Assembly (NCBI GenBank): GCA_030065205.1
Contig: JASJDN010000010.1
Location: forward strand, 1-64,000
Direction: 5' to 3'
DNA from: Crocosphaera sp.
GTDB lineage: Bacteria; Cyanobacteriota; Cyanobacteriia; Cyanobacteriales; Microcystaceae
DNA length: 64,000 bases
In this document: positions 1 to 8,528 of the stretch, one piece after another
How positions within the stretch are numbered: the stretch's first letter is position 1
Layout: each line of letters begins with the position of its first letter
Translations under genes and position numbers: made by a program
Notes under the pieces: generated by a model
Told to the model about the DNA's origin: nothing
Databases searched by the model: none
Seen by the model: the letters and a program-made list of their open reading frames with translations, nothing else

Positions 1-330
1 CGGCGCGGGGTCGCTCGTCTTGTCCACAGGCGTAACTTCGGCCATAGCTTGACCTAGTTTTTTGAGATTTTTGGCTGCGTTTAAATCTCTATCTATTTGA
101 TAATGACATTTCTCGCAACAAAATACTCTTTGTGATAATAGTAATGAGTCTTTTTTTTCTCCACAGTTAGAACAAGTTTTACTCGAAGGATAAAACCTAT
201 CCACTATGAGCAGTGTTGACTCATACAATTGACTTTTATATTCTAACTGTCTCCTGAACTCATAAAACCCCATATCAGCTATCGCTTTGGCTAATTTATG
301 ATTAGCCATCATCCCTCTTATTAATGAGAG
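1..330 (-). pseudogene. tnpB: IS200/IS605-type TnpB, 5'-truncated fragment
   Basis: Minus-strand translation gives the C-terminal part of a TnpB (OrfB) RNA-guided nuclease. It shows NHKLAKAIADMGFYEF, then VDRFYPSSKTCSNCG and a second Cys pair (FCCEKC), i.e. the four-Cys zinc ribbon, followed by a RuvC-III-like DRDLNAAKN with Asp. An in-frame TAG at 331-333 lies directly upstream and no TnpB-like coding precedes it, so the N-terminal two thirds are gone. The frame is open to the left edge, where the natural C-terminus may continue outside the window. I infer a dead copy; the family assignment rests on the zinc ribbon and flanking motifs and is strong. Confidence 0.85.
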
Positions 331-387
331 CTAATAATGTGAGTAATTTTAGGTAAGATTGAGTCGGTTTTTGGGAACAGAATCAAG

Positions 388-425
388 CCCCTCCTATTCC
401 CCTCCTGGGAGGGGTTAGGGGTGGG
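388..425. repeat. GC-rich inverted repeat downstream of secG
   Basis: A nested inverted repeat: CCCCTCC at 399-405 pairs with GGAGGGG at 408-414, flanked by outer CCCCTCC/GGGG arms. It lies just past the secG stop and could end the gpmI-secG transcript, but no clear T-run follows on the minus strand. It looks like one of the dispersed GC-rich palindromes common between cyanobacterial genes. Confidence 0.45.
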
Positions 426-434
426 TTAACTTCC

Positions 435-674
435 TTACCCTTGAGGAGTTAACCAACCTGCGCTTAAAACAATCGTCAGGGCAATAAAAACGATACTGAG
501 AGTCCAAGTAATCTGATTTAAGGTCTTCTCAGCACTTTTAGCAGAGGTAAATAACTGCGCTTGTCCTCCAATCCCTCCTAAACCGTCTCCTTTGGGACTG
601 TGTAAGAGGATGAGAACCACCAATAAAACCCCTGAGACGGTCCATATAATTTGTATCAGTTGTGGTAGTGTCAT
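435..674 (-). CDS. secG: Preprotein translocase subunit SecG
   Basis: A 79-residue protein with two hydrophobic membrane segments (about residues 6-25 and 52-72). They are joined by a Gly-rich cytoplasmic loop containing GDGLGGIGG and the LFTSAKSAEKTL stretch typical of SecG. SecG is the small, non-essential subunit of the SecYEG channel that aids SecA-driven protein export in plasma and thylakoid membranes. Length and topology fit cyanobacterial SecG. It starts 38 bp after the gpmI stop on the same strand, so the two are probably co-transcribed, a pairing often seen in cyanobacteria. Family assignment is confident. Confidence 0.93.
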   Translation of the reverse strand: MTLPQLIQIIWTVSGVLLVVLILLHSPKGDGLGGIGGQAQLFTSAKSAEKTLNQITWTLSIVFIALTIVLSAGWLTPQG

Positions 675-712
675 AACTTCTTTAAGAATTGTTTATGTTT
701 TCTCATCTTACC

Positions 713-2317
713 TTAACGGGCAATGCGAACAGGGGTACGATTGGCTCGAATTTCTATCTCTGCGGGTTCGATGATCGATCGCCCTGTCATTTCAGCCGGT
801 TGAGGGAGTTGTAAAATTTGTAGGATGGTGGGGGCAATATCAGCCAGTTTTCCATCATCTCTGAGTTCCACTAAACCGCCGTGGCCAGGGATTTTCCGTT
901 GTTCCCCTTCGACTAAGATTAAGGGGACTGGGTTCGTTGTGTGTGCTGTCCACAGGTTGCCCTTGTCGTCCCTCATAGTCTCAGCGTTGCCATGATCGGC
1001 AGTAATAAGAACGGTTCCCCCTAGTTTACTGACACTAGAAAGGAGTTGGCCTAAACAATTATCTACCGTTTCAACAGCCTCAATAGCTGCTTCTGTATTC
1101 CCAGTATGACCTACCATATCGGGGTTGGCATAGTTAATAACGATCAGGGAATAGATGGCTTTTTCTACCGCAGTACAAGCCGCTTGCGTAACGGCTTCGG
1201 CAGACATAGCGGCAGATTGATCGTAAGTCGCTACCATCGGACTTTGAATCAACTCCCTTTCTTCTCCTTCTAAGGGTTGTTCTAAACCGCCGTTGAAAAA
1301 GTAGGTGACGTGGGGATACTTTTCTGTTTCTGCTACCCGAAACTGTTTTAACCCCTGACGGGCGATCACTTCCCCTAAAATATTGTTGAGGTTTTGGGGT
1401 TCAAAGGCTACTTGCACAGGCAAGCGGGGGTCGTATTGGGTGAAGGTAACAAAGCTAAGGGGAGTGATGAATTCCCGCTTAAACCCGTCGAAATTGGGCA
1501 TGGTCAGGGCAGAACAGAGTTGTCTGGCACGATCAGGTCTAAAATTGAAGAAAATGACCCCATCTCCTGGTTCTATGGCTCCTGGGGTGATACGGGTGGG
1601 GGGAATGAATTCGTCGGTTTTGTCTTGTCGGTAAAAATCTTCTAACACTTCAACGGCAGAACGACCGTCTCCCACACCGTCTTGGGTGATCAGATCGTAG
1701 GCTAGTTTTACCCGATCCCAACGGCGATCGCGGTCCATTGCATAGTAACGTCCACTGATAGTAGCAATGCGTCCTAAACCGAGTTGTTCGATGTGTTCTT
1801 TAATTTTGGCGATCGCTTTGACCCCGTCGGTGGTATTGGTATCCCTTCCGTCAGTGATCGCATGAACGCAGACATCGGTAATGCTTTGTTTTTCGGCTAG
1901 GTTCAGCAGTCCCAGTAAGTGATCTAAATGAGAATGAACTCCACCTTCAGAACATAACCCGATTAAGTGTAGTTTTCCCTTGCGAGAACGCACCTCTTCG
2001 CAGAGGGTAACTAGGGCTTGATTTTCGTAAATTGACCCATCTTCGACTGCATCGGAGATCCTGACTAATTCTTGGGGAACAATACGCCCTGCACCTAGGT
2101 TCAGGTGTCCTACCTCAGAATTACCCATTTGTCCTTGAGGAAGACCGACATCTTTCCCTGATGTTCTGATCAGGGTTCTGGGATAGGTAGTCCACAGGCA
2201 GTCCATTACTGGAGTCTTGGCCATTGCGATCGCGTTATCTTCTTGTGTTGGACGATAACCCCAGCCGTCTAATATTACCAGCACCACTGGAGATACAGGT
2301 GCTTGTGCCATGTTCAT
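713..2317 (-). CDS. gpmI: 2,3-bisphosphoglycerate-independent phosphoglycerate mutase
   Basis: A 534-residue cytosolic enzyme interconverting 3- and 2-phosphoglycerate in glycolysis and the supply of pyruvate from the Calvin cycle. The alkaline-phosphatase-fold metal site is visible: VILDGWGYR near the N-terminus (metal-binding Asp16), GQMGNSEVGHLNLGAGR with the phosphorylated Ser66, the ITDGRDT motif around residue 155, ISGRYYAMDRDRRWDR, and the C-terminal ITADHGNAE with metal-binding Asp/His. Length is normal. Two Met codons lie close together (MNMAQ); the start at 2317 or 2311 cannot be decided by eye. It heads an apparent operon with secG and is divergent from recQ. Confidence 0.96.
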   Translation of the reverse strand: MNMAQAPVSPVVLVILDGWGYRPTQEDNAIAMAKTPVMDCLWTTYPRTLIRTSGKDVGLPQGQMGNSEVGHLNLGAGRIVPQELVRISDAVEDGSIYENQALVTLCEEVRSRKGKLHLIGLCSEGGVHSHLDHLLGLLNLAEKQSITDVCVHAITDGRDTNTTDGVKAIAKIKEHIEQLGLGRIATISGRYYAMDRDRRWDRVKLAYDLITQDGVGDGRSAVEVLEDFYRQDKTDEFIPPTRITPGAIEPGDGVIFFNFRPDRARQLCSALTMPNFDGFKREFITPLSFVTFTQYDPRLPVQVAFEPQNLNNILGEVIARQGLKQFRVAETEKYPHVTYFFNGGLEQPLEGEERELIQSPMVATYDQSAAMSAEAVTQAACTAVEKAIYSLIVINYANPDMVGHTGNTEAAIEAVETVDNCLGQLLSSVSKLGGTVLITADHGNAETMRDDKGNLWTAHTTNPVPLILVEGEQRKIPGHGGLVELRDDGKLADIAPTILQILQLPQPAEMTGRSIIEPAEIEIRANRTPVRIAR

Positions 2318-2449
2318 TCACCTATGTTCTATTTGCCATGCTCACTAATCATAACATTTTTGCTATGTATTTATCTAGAATTTGTCTGTATTACTGATTA
2401 CTTTAATTATCTAGTCATTATACTTATCTTGTTTCTTTTACAATTGTCA

Positions 2450-2469
2450 TATTTTCTGGCCAGAAAATA
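2450..2469. promoter_or_regulatory. Perfect 20-bp palindrome between gpmI and recQ
   Basis: The sequence centred on TTTTCTGGCCAGAAAA is a perfect 20-base dyad with no spacer, sitting in the 284-bp divergent intergenic region. Such a perfect dyad in an AT-rich promoter region is a plausible binding site for a dimeric regulator. No regulator can be named. Confidence 0.35.
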
Positions 2470-2607
2470 CTAAATAAATCCTTTCTGTCCATTGAAATCT
2501 TCTTTTGTTGGACGTTTTGGGCTTTATTCACTATTTTTTGATAAACTTTAAGATAAGATTATCTTGCCTAAAAGTCATGAAATTATAATATAGTAGGCGT
2601 TTTGATT

Positions 2608-4740
2608 ATGGTATCTCAGTTTAATTCTTTAGAAAATGCCCTTAAACATTTCTTTGGTTACGATCAATTTCGTTCGGGTCAAAAACAGATTATTAATGAT
2701 GCTTTAAATAATAAAGATTTATTGGTAATTATGCCGACAGGAGGGGGAAAATCTCTATGTTTTCAACTGCCTGCACTACTCCAACCTGGGTTATGTGTGG
2801 TGGTATCTCCTCTCATTGCTTTAATGCAGGATCAAGTTGATGCTTTATTGGACAATGGTATCGGCGCAACCTTTTTGAATAGTACGTTAAATCGAGAGGA
2901 GTTACAGTCAAGAGAAAATGCTATTTTAAAGGGTAAAATTAAGTTGTTGTACGTCGCCCCTGAACGGCTATTAAATAATAATTTTTTGAGTTTTTTGGAT
3001 TTTTTAAATGAGAAAGTGGGCTTATCTAGTTTTGCCATTGATGAAGCCCATTGTGTTTCTGCTTGGGGTCATGATTTTCGTCCTGAATATCGACAGTTGA
3101 AAAAACTAAGATTTCGTTATCCAACGATTCCTATGTTTGCTTTAACGGCAACAGCAACGAAACGAGTTAGAGCAGATATTATTGAGCAATTAGGGTTGCA
3201 AAATCCATCAGTTCATCTTGCTAGTTTTGATCGGCCTAATTTGTATTATGAAGTCCAGCCAAAATCGAGAAGAAGTTATACTCAACTATTAAACTATGTG
3301 CGGAGTCAAGAAGGATCAGGAATTATTTATTGTTTAAGTCGTAAAAATGTTGAAACGGTTGCTTTCAGACTGCAACAGGATGGAATTGATGCGTTACCCT
3401 ATCATGCTGGAATGTACGATGATGAAAGAGCGATTAATCAAACTCGTTTTATTCGGGATGATGTGAGAATTATTGTGGCAACGATTGCCTTTGGTATGGG
3501 AATAAATAAACCGGATGTTCGTTTTGTTGTTCATTATGATTTACCGAGAAACTTAGAAAGTTATTATCAAGAATCAGGCCGTGCCGGAAGGGATGGCGAA
3601 CCGTCTAACTGTGCTTTATTCTTGAGCTTTGGGGATTTAAAAAGAATTGAATATTTTATTGACCAAAAAAGTAATGAAACAGAGCAAAAAGTTGCTCGAC
3701 AACAGTTAAGACAAGTGGTAGATTATGCCGAAGGAACAGAATGCAGAAGAAGTATTATTTTAAGATACTTTGGACAGCAATATAAGGGAAATTGTGACAA
3801 TTGTGATAACTGTAAACATCCGAAACCCATTGAAGATTGGACGATTGAAGCACAAAAATTTTTATCCTGTGTTGCCCGTTGCCAGGAAAGGTTTGGTATG
3901 AGTCATATTATCGATGTTTTAAGGGGATCTAAAAAGAAAAAAATTGAAAGATATGGACACCATTTATTATCAACTTATGGTATCGGAAAAGAGAGGAGTG
4001 TGGCAGAATGGAAGATGTTAGGACGGTCTTTAATCCATCAAGGTTTTGTTAATGAAACCACCGACGGCTTTCCTATTTTAAAATTGAATAAGTATAGTTG
4101 GGAAATCTTTAGAAACGAGAGAAAAGTAGAAATTGCTATTACAGAATCTCTAACTTCCAAAGCATTAAATGATTACAATCCTAGAAAAGCAGAAAGTGAT
4201 TTATTACTCGATAAATTAAGACAATTACGAAAACATTTAGCCGATCAAAATCGGATTGCACCCTATGTTGTTTTTGCCGATTCTAGTTTAAGATTAATGG
4301 CACAAATCAAACCCCAAACGATAGACGAATTTAAAAAGATTTCTGGAGTAACGACTTATAAAGCACAACAATATGGTGATAGTTTTGTGTCTGTCATTAG
4401 AGAATTTTGTCAAGAACAAAGTTTACCGACCCCCTTACCTACTTCCAGTAATATGATCACCTTACAATTGTATCAACAAGGGTTAACCATTCCAGAAATT
4501 GCGGAAAGAAGGAACTTAAAAGAATCCACTATTTGTACTCATCTTGCTGAGTTAATCGAAATGAATCAACCCATTGATATTGATAAGTTTATTACACAAG
4601 AGAAAAAAGCCATGATTATTAAATGTATTCAAACTATTGGGGATGGGTCATTAACCCCTCTAAAAAATCATTTAGGAGATGATTATAGTTATAACGAATT
4701 AAGGTTAGTTCGGGCTTGGTATCGACGGGAAAATAAGTAA
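2608..4740 (+). CDS. recQ: ATP-dependent DNA helicase RecQ
   Basis: A 710-residue 3'-5' DNA helicase for recombinational repair. Domain order: an N-terminal zero/Q motif (FRSGQKQII), Walker A MPTGGGKS, DEAH box (AIDEAHCVSAWGHDFRPEY), second RecA-like domain with QESGRAGRDGEPS, RecQ zinc-binding Cys cluster (ECRRSI then CDNCDNC), winged helix, HRDC domain (about residues 530-605), and a C-terminal helix-turn-helix extension (TIPEIAERRNLKESTI) of the HTH_40 type found in many long RecQs. The reading frame also offers TTG at 2602, but ATG at 2608 is the more normal start. No strong Shine-Dalgarno is visible. Stands alone, divergent from gpmI. Confidence 0.95.
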   Translation: MVSQFNSLENALKHFFGYDQFRSGQKQIINDALNNKDLLVIMPTGGGKSLCFQLPALLQPGLCVVVSPLIALMQDQVDALLDNGIGATFLNSTLNREELQSRENAILKGKIKLLYVAPERLLNNNFLSFLDFLNEKVGLSSFAIDEAHCVSAWGHDFRPEYRQLKKLRFRYPTIPMFALTATATKRVRADIIEQLGLQNPSVHLASFDRPNLYYEVQPKSRRSYTQLLNYVRSQEGSGIIYCLSRKNVETVAFRLQQDGIDALPYHAGMYDDERAINQTRFIRDDVRIIVATIAFGMGINKPDVRFVVHYDLPRNLESYYQESGRAGRDGEPSNCALFLSFGDLKRIEYFIDQKSNETEQKVARQQLRQVVDYAEGTECRRSIILRYFGQQYKGNCDNCDNCKHPKPIEDWTIEAQKFLSCVARCQERFGMSHIIDVLRGSKKKKIERYGHHLLSTYGIGKERSVAEWKMLGRSLIHQGFVNETTDGFPILKLNKYSWEIFRNERKVEIAITESLTSKALNDYNPRKAESDLLLDKLRQLRKHLADQNRIAPYVVFADSSLRLMAQIKPQTIDEFKKISGVTTYKAQQYGDSFVSVIREFCQEQSLPTPLPTSSNMITLQLYQQGLTIPEIAERRNLKESTICTHLAELIEMNQPIDIDKFITQEKKAMIIKCIQTIGDGSLTPLKNHLGDDYSYNELRLVRAWYRRENK

Positions 4741-4868
4741 TTTAAGTCATAATTAAATCAACCATTTGGGTTAAAATAGTATTATAAAAAAACTTCTGAC
4801 TTCTTTATTTCATTACCTCCTATTTCCATTAACGTTGTACAGCAAAATCTGCGTATTAGGACTATTTT

Positions 4869-5849
4869 ATGACTTGGACTCGCCATCATGTTTTAGGGTT
4901 AAACGATTGGACACTGGAGGAGTATGATATCCTACTAGAAACCGCTTCAAGTTTCCGTGAAGTCTTATCGAGTCGTACCAAGAAAGTTCCGGCCTTGCAA
5001 GGGGTGGTGGTAACCAATATGTTTTTTGAACCGTCTACCCGTACCCGTAGCAGCTTTGAACTCGCGGCAAAACGTCTGTCTGCTGATATTTTAAATTTTG
5101 CCCCCGGAACCTCCTCTCTGACGAAAGGAGAAACCATTTTAGACACCGCTAAAACCTATCTGGCCATGGGAACAAACCTCATGGTCATCCGTCATAAACA
5201 AGCAGGAGTCCCCCACGCGATCGCACGAGAAATGGATCGTCTGCAGACTGGGGTCAGTATCCTCAACGCAGGGGACGGACAACATGAACATCCCTCTCAA
5301 GGATTATTAGATTTATTTACGTTGTGTTGTTTATTAGACTTTGATAACCCAAGAATAGCATTATTAAAAGGGAAAAAAATAGCCATTGTTGGGGACATTT
5401 TACATTCACGGGTGGCCCGTTCTAATATTTGGAGTTTAACCGCAGCCGGTGCAGATGTCCATTTAGTGGGTCCCCCCACATTAGTTCCGGAATGGTTTAA
5501 AGGGATGGAAAATGAGTCCCATGAAGGTAAATTATTGGTTCATTGGAAGTTGAAACCTGCGTTAGAAAATGCTGATTTTGTGATGACTTTGCGTCTGCAA
5601 AAAGAACGCATGACCGATTATTTATTACCCAGTTTAAGGGAATATCATCAACAATATGGTATTACTCATGAGCGTTTAGAATGGTGTAATTCTGGCGTAA
5701 AAATATTACATCCTGGACCGGTTAACCGTGGGGTAGAAATTAGTTCAGAATTGATGGATGATCCTAATTTTAGTTTAATTCAACAACAAGTTACCAGTGG
5801 TATTGCTGTTAGAATGGCTTTATTATTTTTAATTGGCACTTCATCTTAA
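4869..5849 (+). CDS. pyrB: Aspartate carbamoyltransferase catalytic subunit
   Basis: A 326-residue enzyme making N-carbamoyl-aspartate from carbamoyl phosphate and aspartate, the committed step of pyrimidine synthesis. The carbamoyl-phosphate signature [13 protein letters not shown] (STRTR at residues 56-60) is intact, as are [16 protein letters not shown], the [14 protein letters not shown] motif, and [11 protein letters not shown] near the C-terminus. Length matches bacterial PyrB. No regulatory pyrI gene is adjacent, so it is probably a trimeric, non-allosteric form. Start ATG at 4869 gives the expected N-terminus. A single-gene unit lying before the accessory island. Confidence 0.96.
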   Translation: MTWTRHHVLGLNDWTLEEYDILLETASSFREVLSSRTKKVPALQGVVVTNMFFEPSTRTRSSFELAAKRLSADILNFAPGTSSLTKGETILDTAKTYLAMGTNLMVIRHKQAGVPHAIAREMDRLQTGVSILNAGDGQHEHPSQGLLDLFTLCCLLDFDNPRIALLKGKKIAIVGDILHSRVARSNIWSLTAAGADVHLVGPPTLVPEWFKGMENESHEGKLLVHWKLKPALENADFVMTLRLQKERMTDYLLPSLREYHQQYGITHERLEWCNSGVKILHPGPVNRGVEISSELMDDPNFSLIQQQVTSGIAVRMALLFLIGTSS

Positions 5850-5926
5850 AGCAATTTAGAATTTAGAATTGTGAATAAATGAAAGCTATTGTATGATGAT
5901 TAAACAGTTAAAAAATAGAGCAAAAA

Positions 5927-6235
5927 ATGGCATCTCAGAAAATTATTCCTTTAAAATTATCAGATGGCGAAACCATCAAAGTTGAAGTAACCCAACTGGG
6001 TGAACAACCGGTATCCGCAGAAACAAGAGTTTTTAAGAAAGCAACCGGTATTATTAAATCTATTGCTAATGACGTTGCAGAAACATTAAAAGAAGTGAAA
6101 CAAGAAGTTAAACCTGATAAATTTAGTGTTACCTTTGGTTTAGAAATTGCTGTTGAAAGTGGAGAATTAACTGCTTTAATTGTTAAAGGTAGTGGTAAAG
6201 CTAATTTAGAAATTACGATGGAATGGGGAGAGTGA
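5927..6235 (+). CDS. Trypco1 (CU044_2847-family) small protein, partner of the downstream protease-ATPase
   Basis: A 102-residue soluble protein. It opens with a short strand-rich stretch (KIIPLKLSDGETIKVEV), then a helix, then the C-terminal hallmark of the trypsin-co-occurring domain 1 family: FSVTFGLEIAVESGELTAL followed by GSGKANLEITMEW. The family is named for its repeated adjacency to trypsin-like proteases, often with P-loop ATPases, in gene sets proposed to be biological-conflict or signalling systems. The next gene here is exactly such a protease, 88 bp downstream on the same strand. The biochemical role of Trypco1 is unknown to me; it may be the protease substrate or an adaptor (inference). 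Confidence 0.75.
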   Translation: MASQKIIPLKLSDGETIKVEVTQLGEQPVSAETRVFKKATGIIKSIANDVAETLKEVKQEVKPDKFSVTFGLEIAVESGELTALIVKGSGKANLEITMEWGE

Positions 6236-6242
6236 TGAAGTT

Positions 6243-6270
6243 AGAAGTCAGAAGTCAGAAGTCAGAAGTT
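6243..6270. repeat. STRR heptamer repeat (AGAAGTC)n
   Basis: Four near-tandem copies of the heptamer AGAAGTC lie between the Trypco1 gene and the protease-ATPase gene. The same heptamer, or its complement GACTTCT, recurs at 13374-13406 and 41019-41053. This matches the short tandemly repeated repetitive sequences known in filamentous and unicellular cyanobacteria. Confidence 0.75.
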
Positions 6271-6323
6271 TAATATTATTACATGGTTAAAAATTAAGCC
6301 CATAAAAAAGGTAAAATTAGCTG

Positions 6324-7892
6324 ATGAGTTCTGAAAAATCTTTACAAGAATGTACCGTCCGTTTAAACTATGGCGAGAGTCAGGGAACGGGTTTTTTTGT
6401 TGCTTCGGGGTTGATTTTAACTTGCGCTCATGTTGTAGAATATGCAGAGTCTAACCTGATTAATGTTTTCTGTAAAGCTAATAATAAAACCTATCAAGCT
6501 AAGATTAAAACCTTACTAGGATACCCCCTTGATTTGGCATTGCTACAATTAGAGGGTGATATTCCTGAACATGGTTGTATTAATTTTGAGGAAAAGGAAC
6601 CAAAAATTAATCAAGAATTATATATTTTTGGCTATCCCAAAAGTGTAGAAGTCGACTATCCAAAGGGAGACTCAGCAACCTTTAAATATGAAGGGGAAAG
6701 TTTTCAGGAAACAGTTATCCGTTATAAGTTAAAACAAGGACAACTTATTGATGGGTTTAGTGGTTCTCCATTACTTAATTTAGCAACGGGAAAAGTGTGT
6801 GGAATGGTCAATATTTCCCGTGATACCAGCAGTGATTTAGGGGGACGCGCTGTTCCAACTCAAGTCATTTTAGAACAATTTCCAGACATAGCAGAACTCA
6901 ATCAACGCTTTCATCAGCAACAACAGTCTAGAGATATCAACCCCTTTCAATTTGGCTCACCTGTGCCACCTGAACGCTTTTATGGGCGACGAAAACCGAT
7001 TTTAGACTTAAAAAACCGAATTGGAGCAATAGAGCCTCAGTGCATTAATATTGTAGGATTACGGCGCAATGGAAAAACCTCTCTCTTGCGCTATATTAAG
7101 GAAAGTCCAGCAGAATTTTTTCAACCCGACCAACACCCCTTAATCATTGCGCTAGACCTCAGTAACGGCAAGTTTCACAGTCCAGAAGGTATTAGAGAGG
7201 GACTGAGACGGGGTATTAAAAAGCAGATAGGGGAAGAACCTTGGTCACGGGAAGATAATGACGATGCTTTTGAGGTGGAAGATAGCTTACAGGAATTAGT
7301 TGACCAAGAATATCGCTTAATTGTTATGTTAGATGAATTTGAAGCCATTAGTCGGCGACTCGAAGCATTTCAAGACTGGGGGGAAGATTGGCGTTCTAAA
7401 GCGTCTGCTGGTCTTTTAACGATGGTTATTGCGAGTAATCGTCCTGTCAGTGAACTTTATCAACCGTTGAGTTTAACCTCTCCCTTTGGCAATATTTTCA
7501 GTACCACTATTCTCGGTGCATTAGAAGTAGAAGCTTGGCATAATTTAGTAGACAATGGCTTTAATAATGATTTTGCACCCTTATCATGGATTGATAAGTT
7601 AGCCGGTGGGTTGCCTTATTATGTACAAATGGCAGCCTCATTATGGTGGCAATATGGGGATGATGAACAAGCGAAAAAAGAGTTTATTTTCCAAGCAACG
7701 CCGAGATTTCAGGAACTATGGAACGATTTAATCGAAGTTGAACGTCATGCTTTACGTTATTATGCAGGGGTGTCAGGGTTAGCGGTTCCCAGTGCAGCTA
7801 TTATTGATATATTGAAGCGTCATGGTTTATTGCGTCAGGATGATAGTTTATTTAGCAGTATTTTTAAAGAATTTATTACAAAACAGAGATGA
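6324..7892 (+). CDS. Trypsin-like serine protease fused to a P-loop (AAA/STAND-like) ATPase
   Basis: A 522-residue fusion. Residues 1-195 form a chymotrypsin-fold protease: GTGFFVASGLILTCAHVV (His36), DLALLQL (Asp70) and GFSGSPL (Ser146) make an apparently complete triad; no signal peptide is seen, so it is cytosolic. A Gln-rich linker leads to INPFQFGSPV and GRRKPI, then the ATPase: Walker A GLRRNGKTS (245-253), Walker B LIVMLDEFE (Asp337-Glu338), a sensor-like IASNR and a GGLPYY segment. The NPFxFGxPV-GRR module recurs in the 939-residue protein at 10141. With the Trypco1 gene upstream this matches proposed protease-based conflict systems in which an NTPase switch controls an effector; the function here is inferred. 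Confidence 0.8.
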   Translation: MSSEKSLQECTVRLNYGESQGTGFFVASGLILTCAHVVEYAESNLINVFCKANNKTYQAKIKTLLGYPLDLALLQLEGDIPEHGCINFEEKEPKINQELYIFGYPKSVEVDYPKGDSATFKYEGESFQETVIRYKLKQGQLIDGFSGSPLLNLATGKVCGMVNISRDTSSDLGGRAVPTQVILEQFPDIAELNQRFHQQQQSRDINPFQFGSPVPPERFYGRRKPILDLKNRIGAIEPQCINIVGLRRNGKTSLLRYIKESPAEFFQPDQHPLIIALDLSNGKFHSPEGIREGLRRGIKKQIGEEPWSREDNDDAFEVEDSLQELVDQEYRLIVMLDEFEAISRRLEAFQDWGEDWRSKASAGLLTMVIASNRPVSELYQPLSLTSPFGNIFSTTILGALEVEAWHNLVDNGFNNDFAPLSWIDKLAGGLPYYVQMAASLWWQYGDDEQAKKEFIFQATPRFQELWNDLIEVERHALRYYAGVSGLAVPSAAIIDILKRHGLLRQDDSLFSSIFKEFITKQR

Positions 7893-7983
7893 TAGATGTA
7901 GGTTGGGTAGAGGAACGAAACCCAACAAAACCCTAATATACTGTTAATTTGAAGAATTAGTAATTTTCGCAGCAGTTAAAAAC

Positions 7984-8404
7984 ATGAATAAAGAAGATTT
8001 AATTACGTTTTTAAAGCAAAATTTAACGGTCATTAAAAGTTATGGAGTAACGTCATTAGCCTTATTTGTTTTTTTGTAGGTTGGGCAAGGTTCTCAAGGG
8101 TGAAGTTAGTTTAGATAGGTCTTTGACTTGCCCACCTTACCGTCTTAAGATTCTATTTCTAAACAGTTTCTAATAGACTCTTTATTAAGAGAAAATAAAA
8201 ATAAATTTTCTAAGGTGGGCAAGAATTCCAGATATAGGGTTAAGATAAATACTTTTTAACTTGCCCACCCTACTGTCTTGCTATATGGATTTAAAGTTTT
8301 TCTTAGAAGATAGTTTAGGATTATCGGTTGATTGAGTCAGTCGCAAAATGTTAAAATCTCAACTGCTTGAGTCAGTAAAAAAGGATGCTATTTATGTCTC
8401 ATAG
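7984..8404 (+). pseudogene. MNT-type nucleotidyltransferase antitoxin gene, split by a MITE
   Basis: The 5' part reads MNKEDLITFLKQNLTVIKSYG then VTSLALF, the start of a minimal nucleotidyltransferase just before its GS active-site motif. There the frame runs into the TTGCCCACC-type MITE. After the insertion the reading frame resumes at 8285 as MDLKFFLEDSLGLSVD, an in-frame TGA, then VSRKMLKSQLLESVKKD and AIYVS, the usual C-terminus of MntA-like proteins. The catalytic GSx10DxD segment is missing. The stop overlaps the start of a HEPN-like remnant, as in functional mntA-hepT pairs. Insertion, lost middle and nonsense codon together show a dead gene. Confidence 0.75.
8069..8284. mobile_element. 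Compound MITE insertion (two related copies) within the MNT gene
   Basis: Two adjacent copies of the local MITE family. The first (8069-8172) has GGTTGGGCAAGG, TTGACTTGCCCACC, then AAGATTCTATTTCTAAACAG, and lacks its left terminal arm compared with the copies at 26.7 and 56.6 kb. The second (8174-8284) starts AGACTCTTTATTAAG and carries GGTGGGCAAG and CTTGCCCACCCTAC. No transposase is encoded, so movement would need one in trans. Confidence 0.65.
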
Positions 8405-8456
8405 TTTAAGACTTTATTTTGATGATATCTTAGTCATTTATAATAATTTAAGTTAG
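8394..8456 (+). pseudogene. HEPN toxin remnant following the broken MNT gene
   Basis: An ATG at 8394 overlapping the MNT stop opens a 20-codon frame reading MSHSLRLYFDDILVIYNNLS, then TAG. This resembles the extreme N-terminus of HepT-type HEPN proteins (W/R-LYLDDIL followed by an I-rich helix). Everything downstream, including the catalytic RxxxxH motif, is absent. The overlapping start mirrors intact MNT-HEPN operons, so I read it as a decayed toxin stub. Confidence 0.55.
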
Positions 8457-8528
8457 AATAAGGTTAGTTGTAGATATATTCTTGTTCCCTTAGAATGACA
8501 ATTAAAGATATTAATAAGGAAAATGATT

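Noticed and set aside
6243-6270. Heptamer arrays as CRISPR repeats
   Set aside because: Units are 7 bases with no spacers; no cas gene is in the window.
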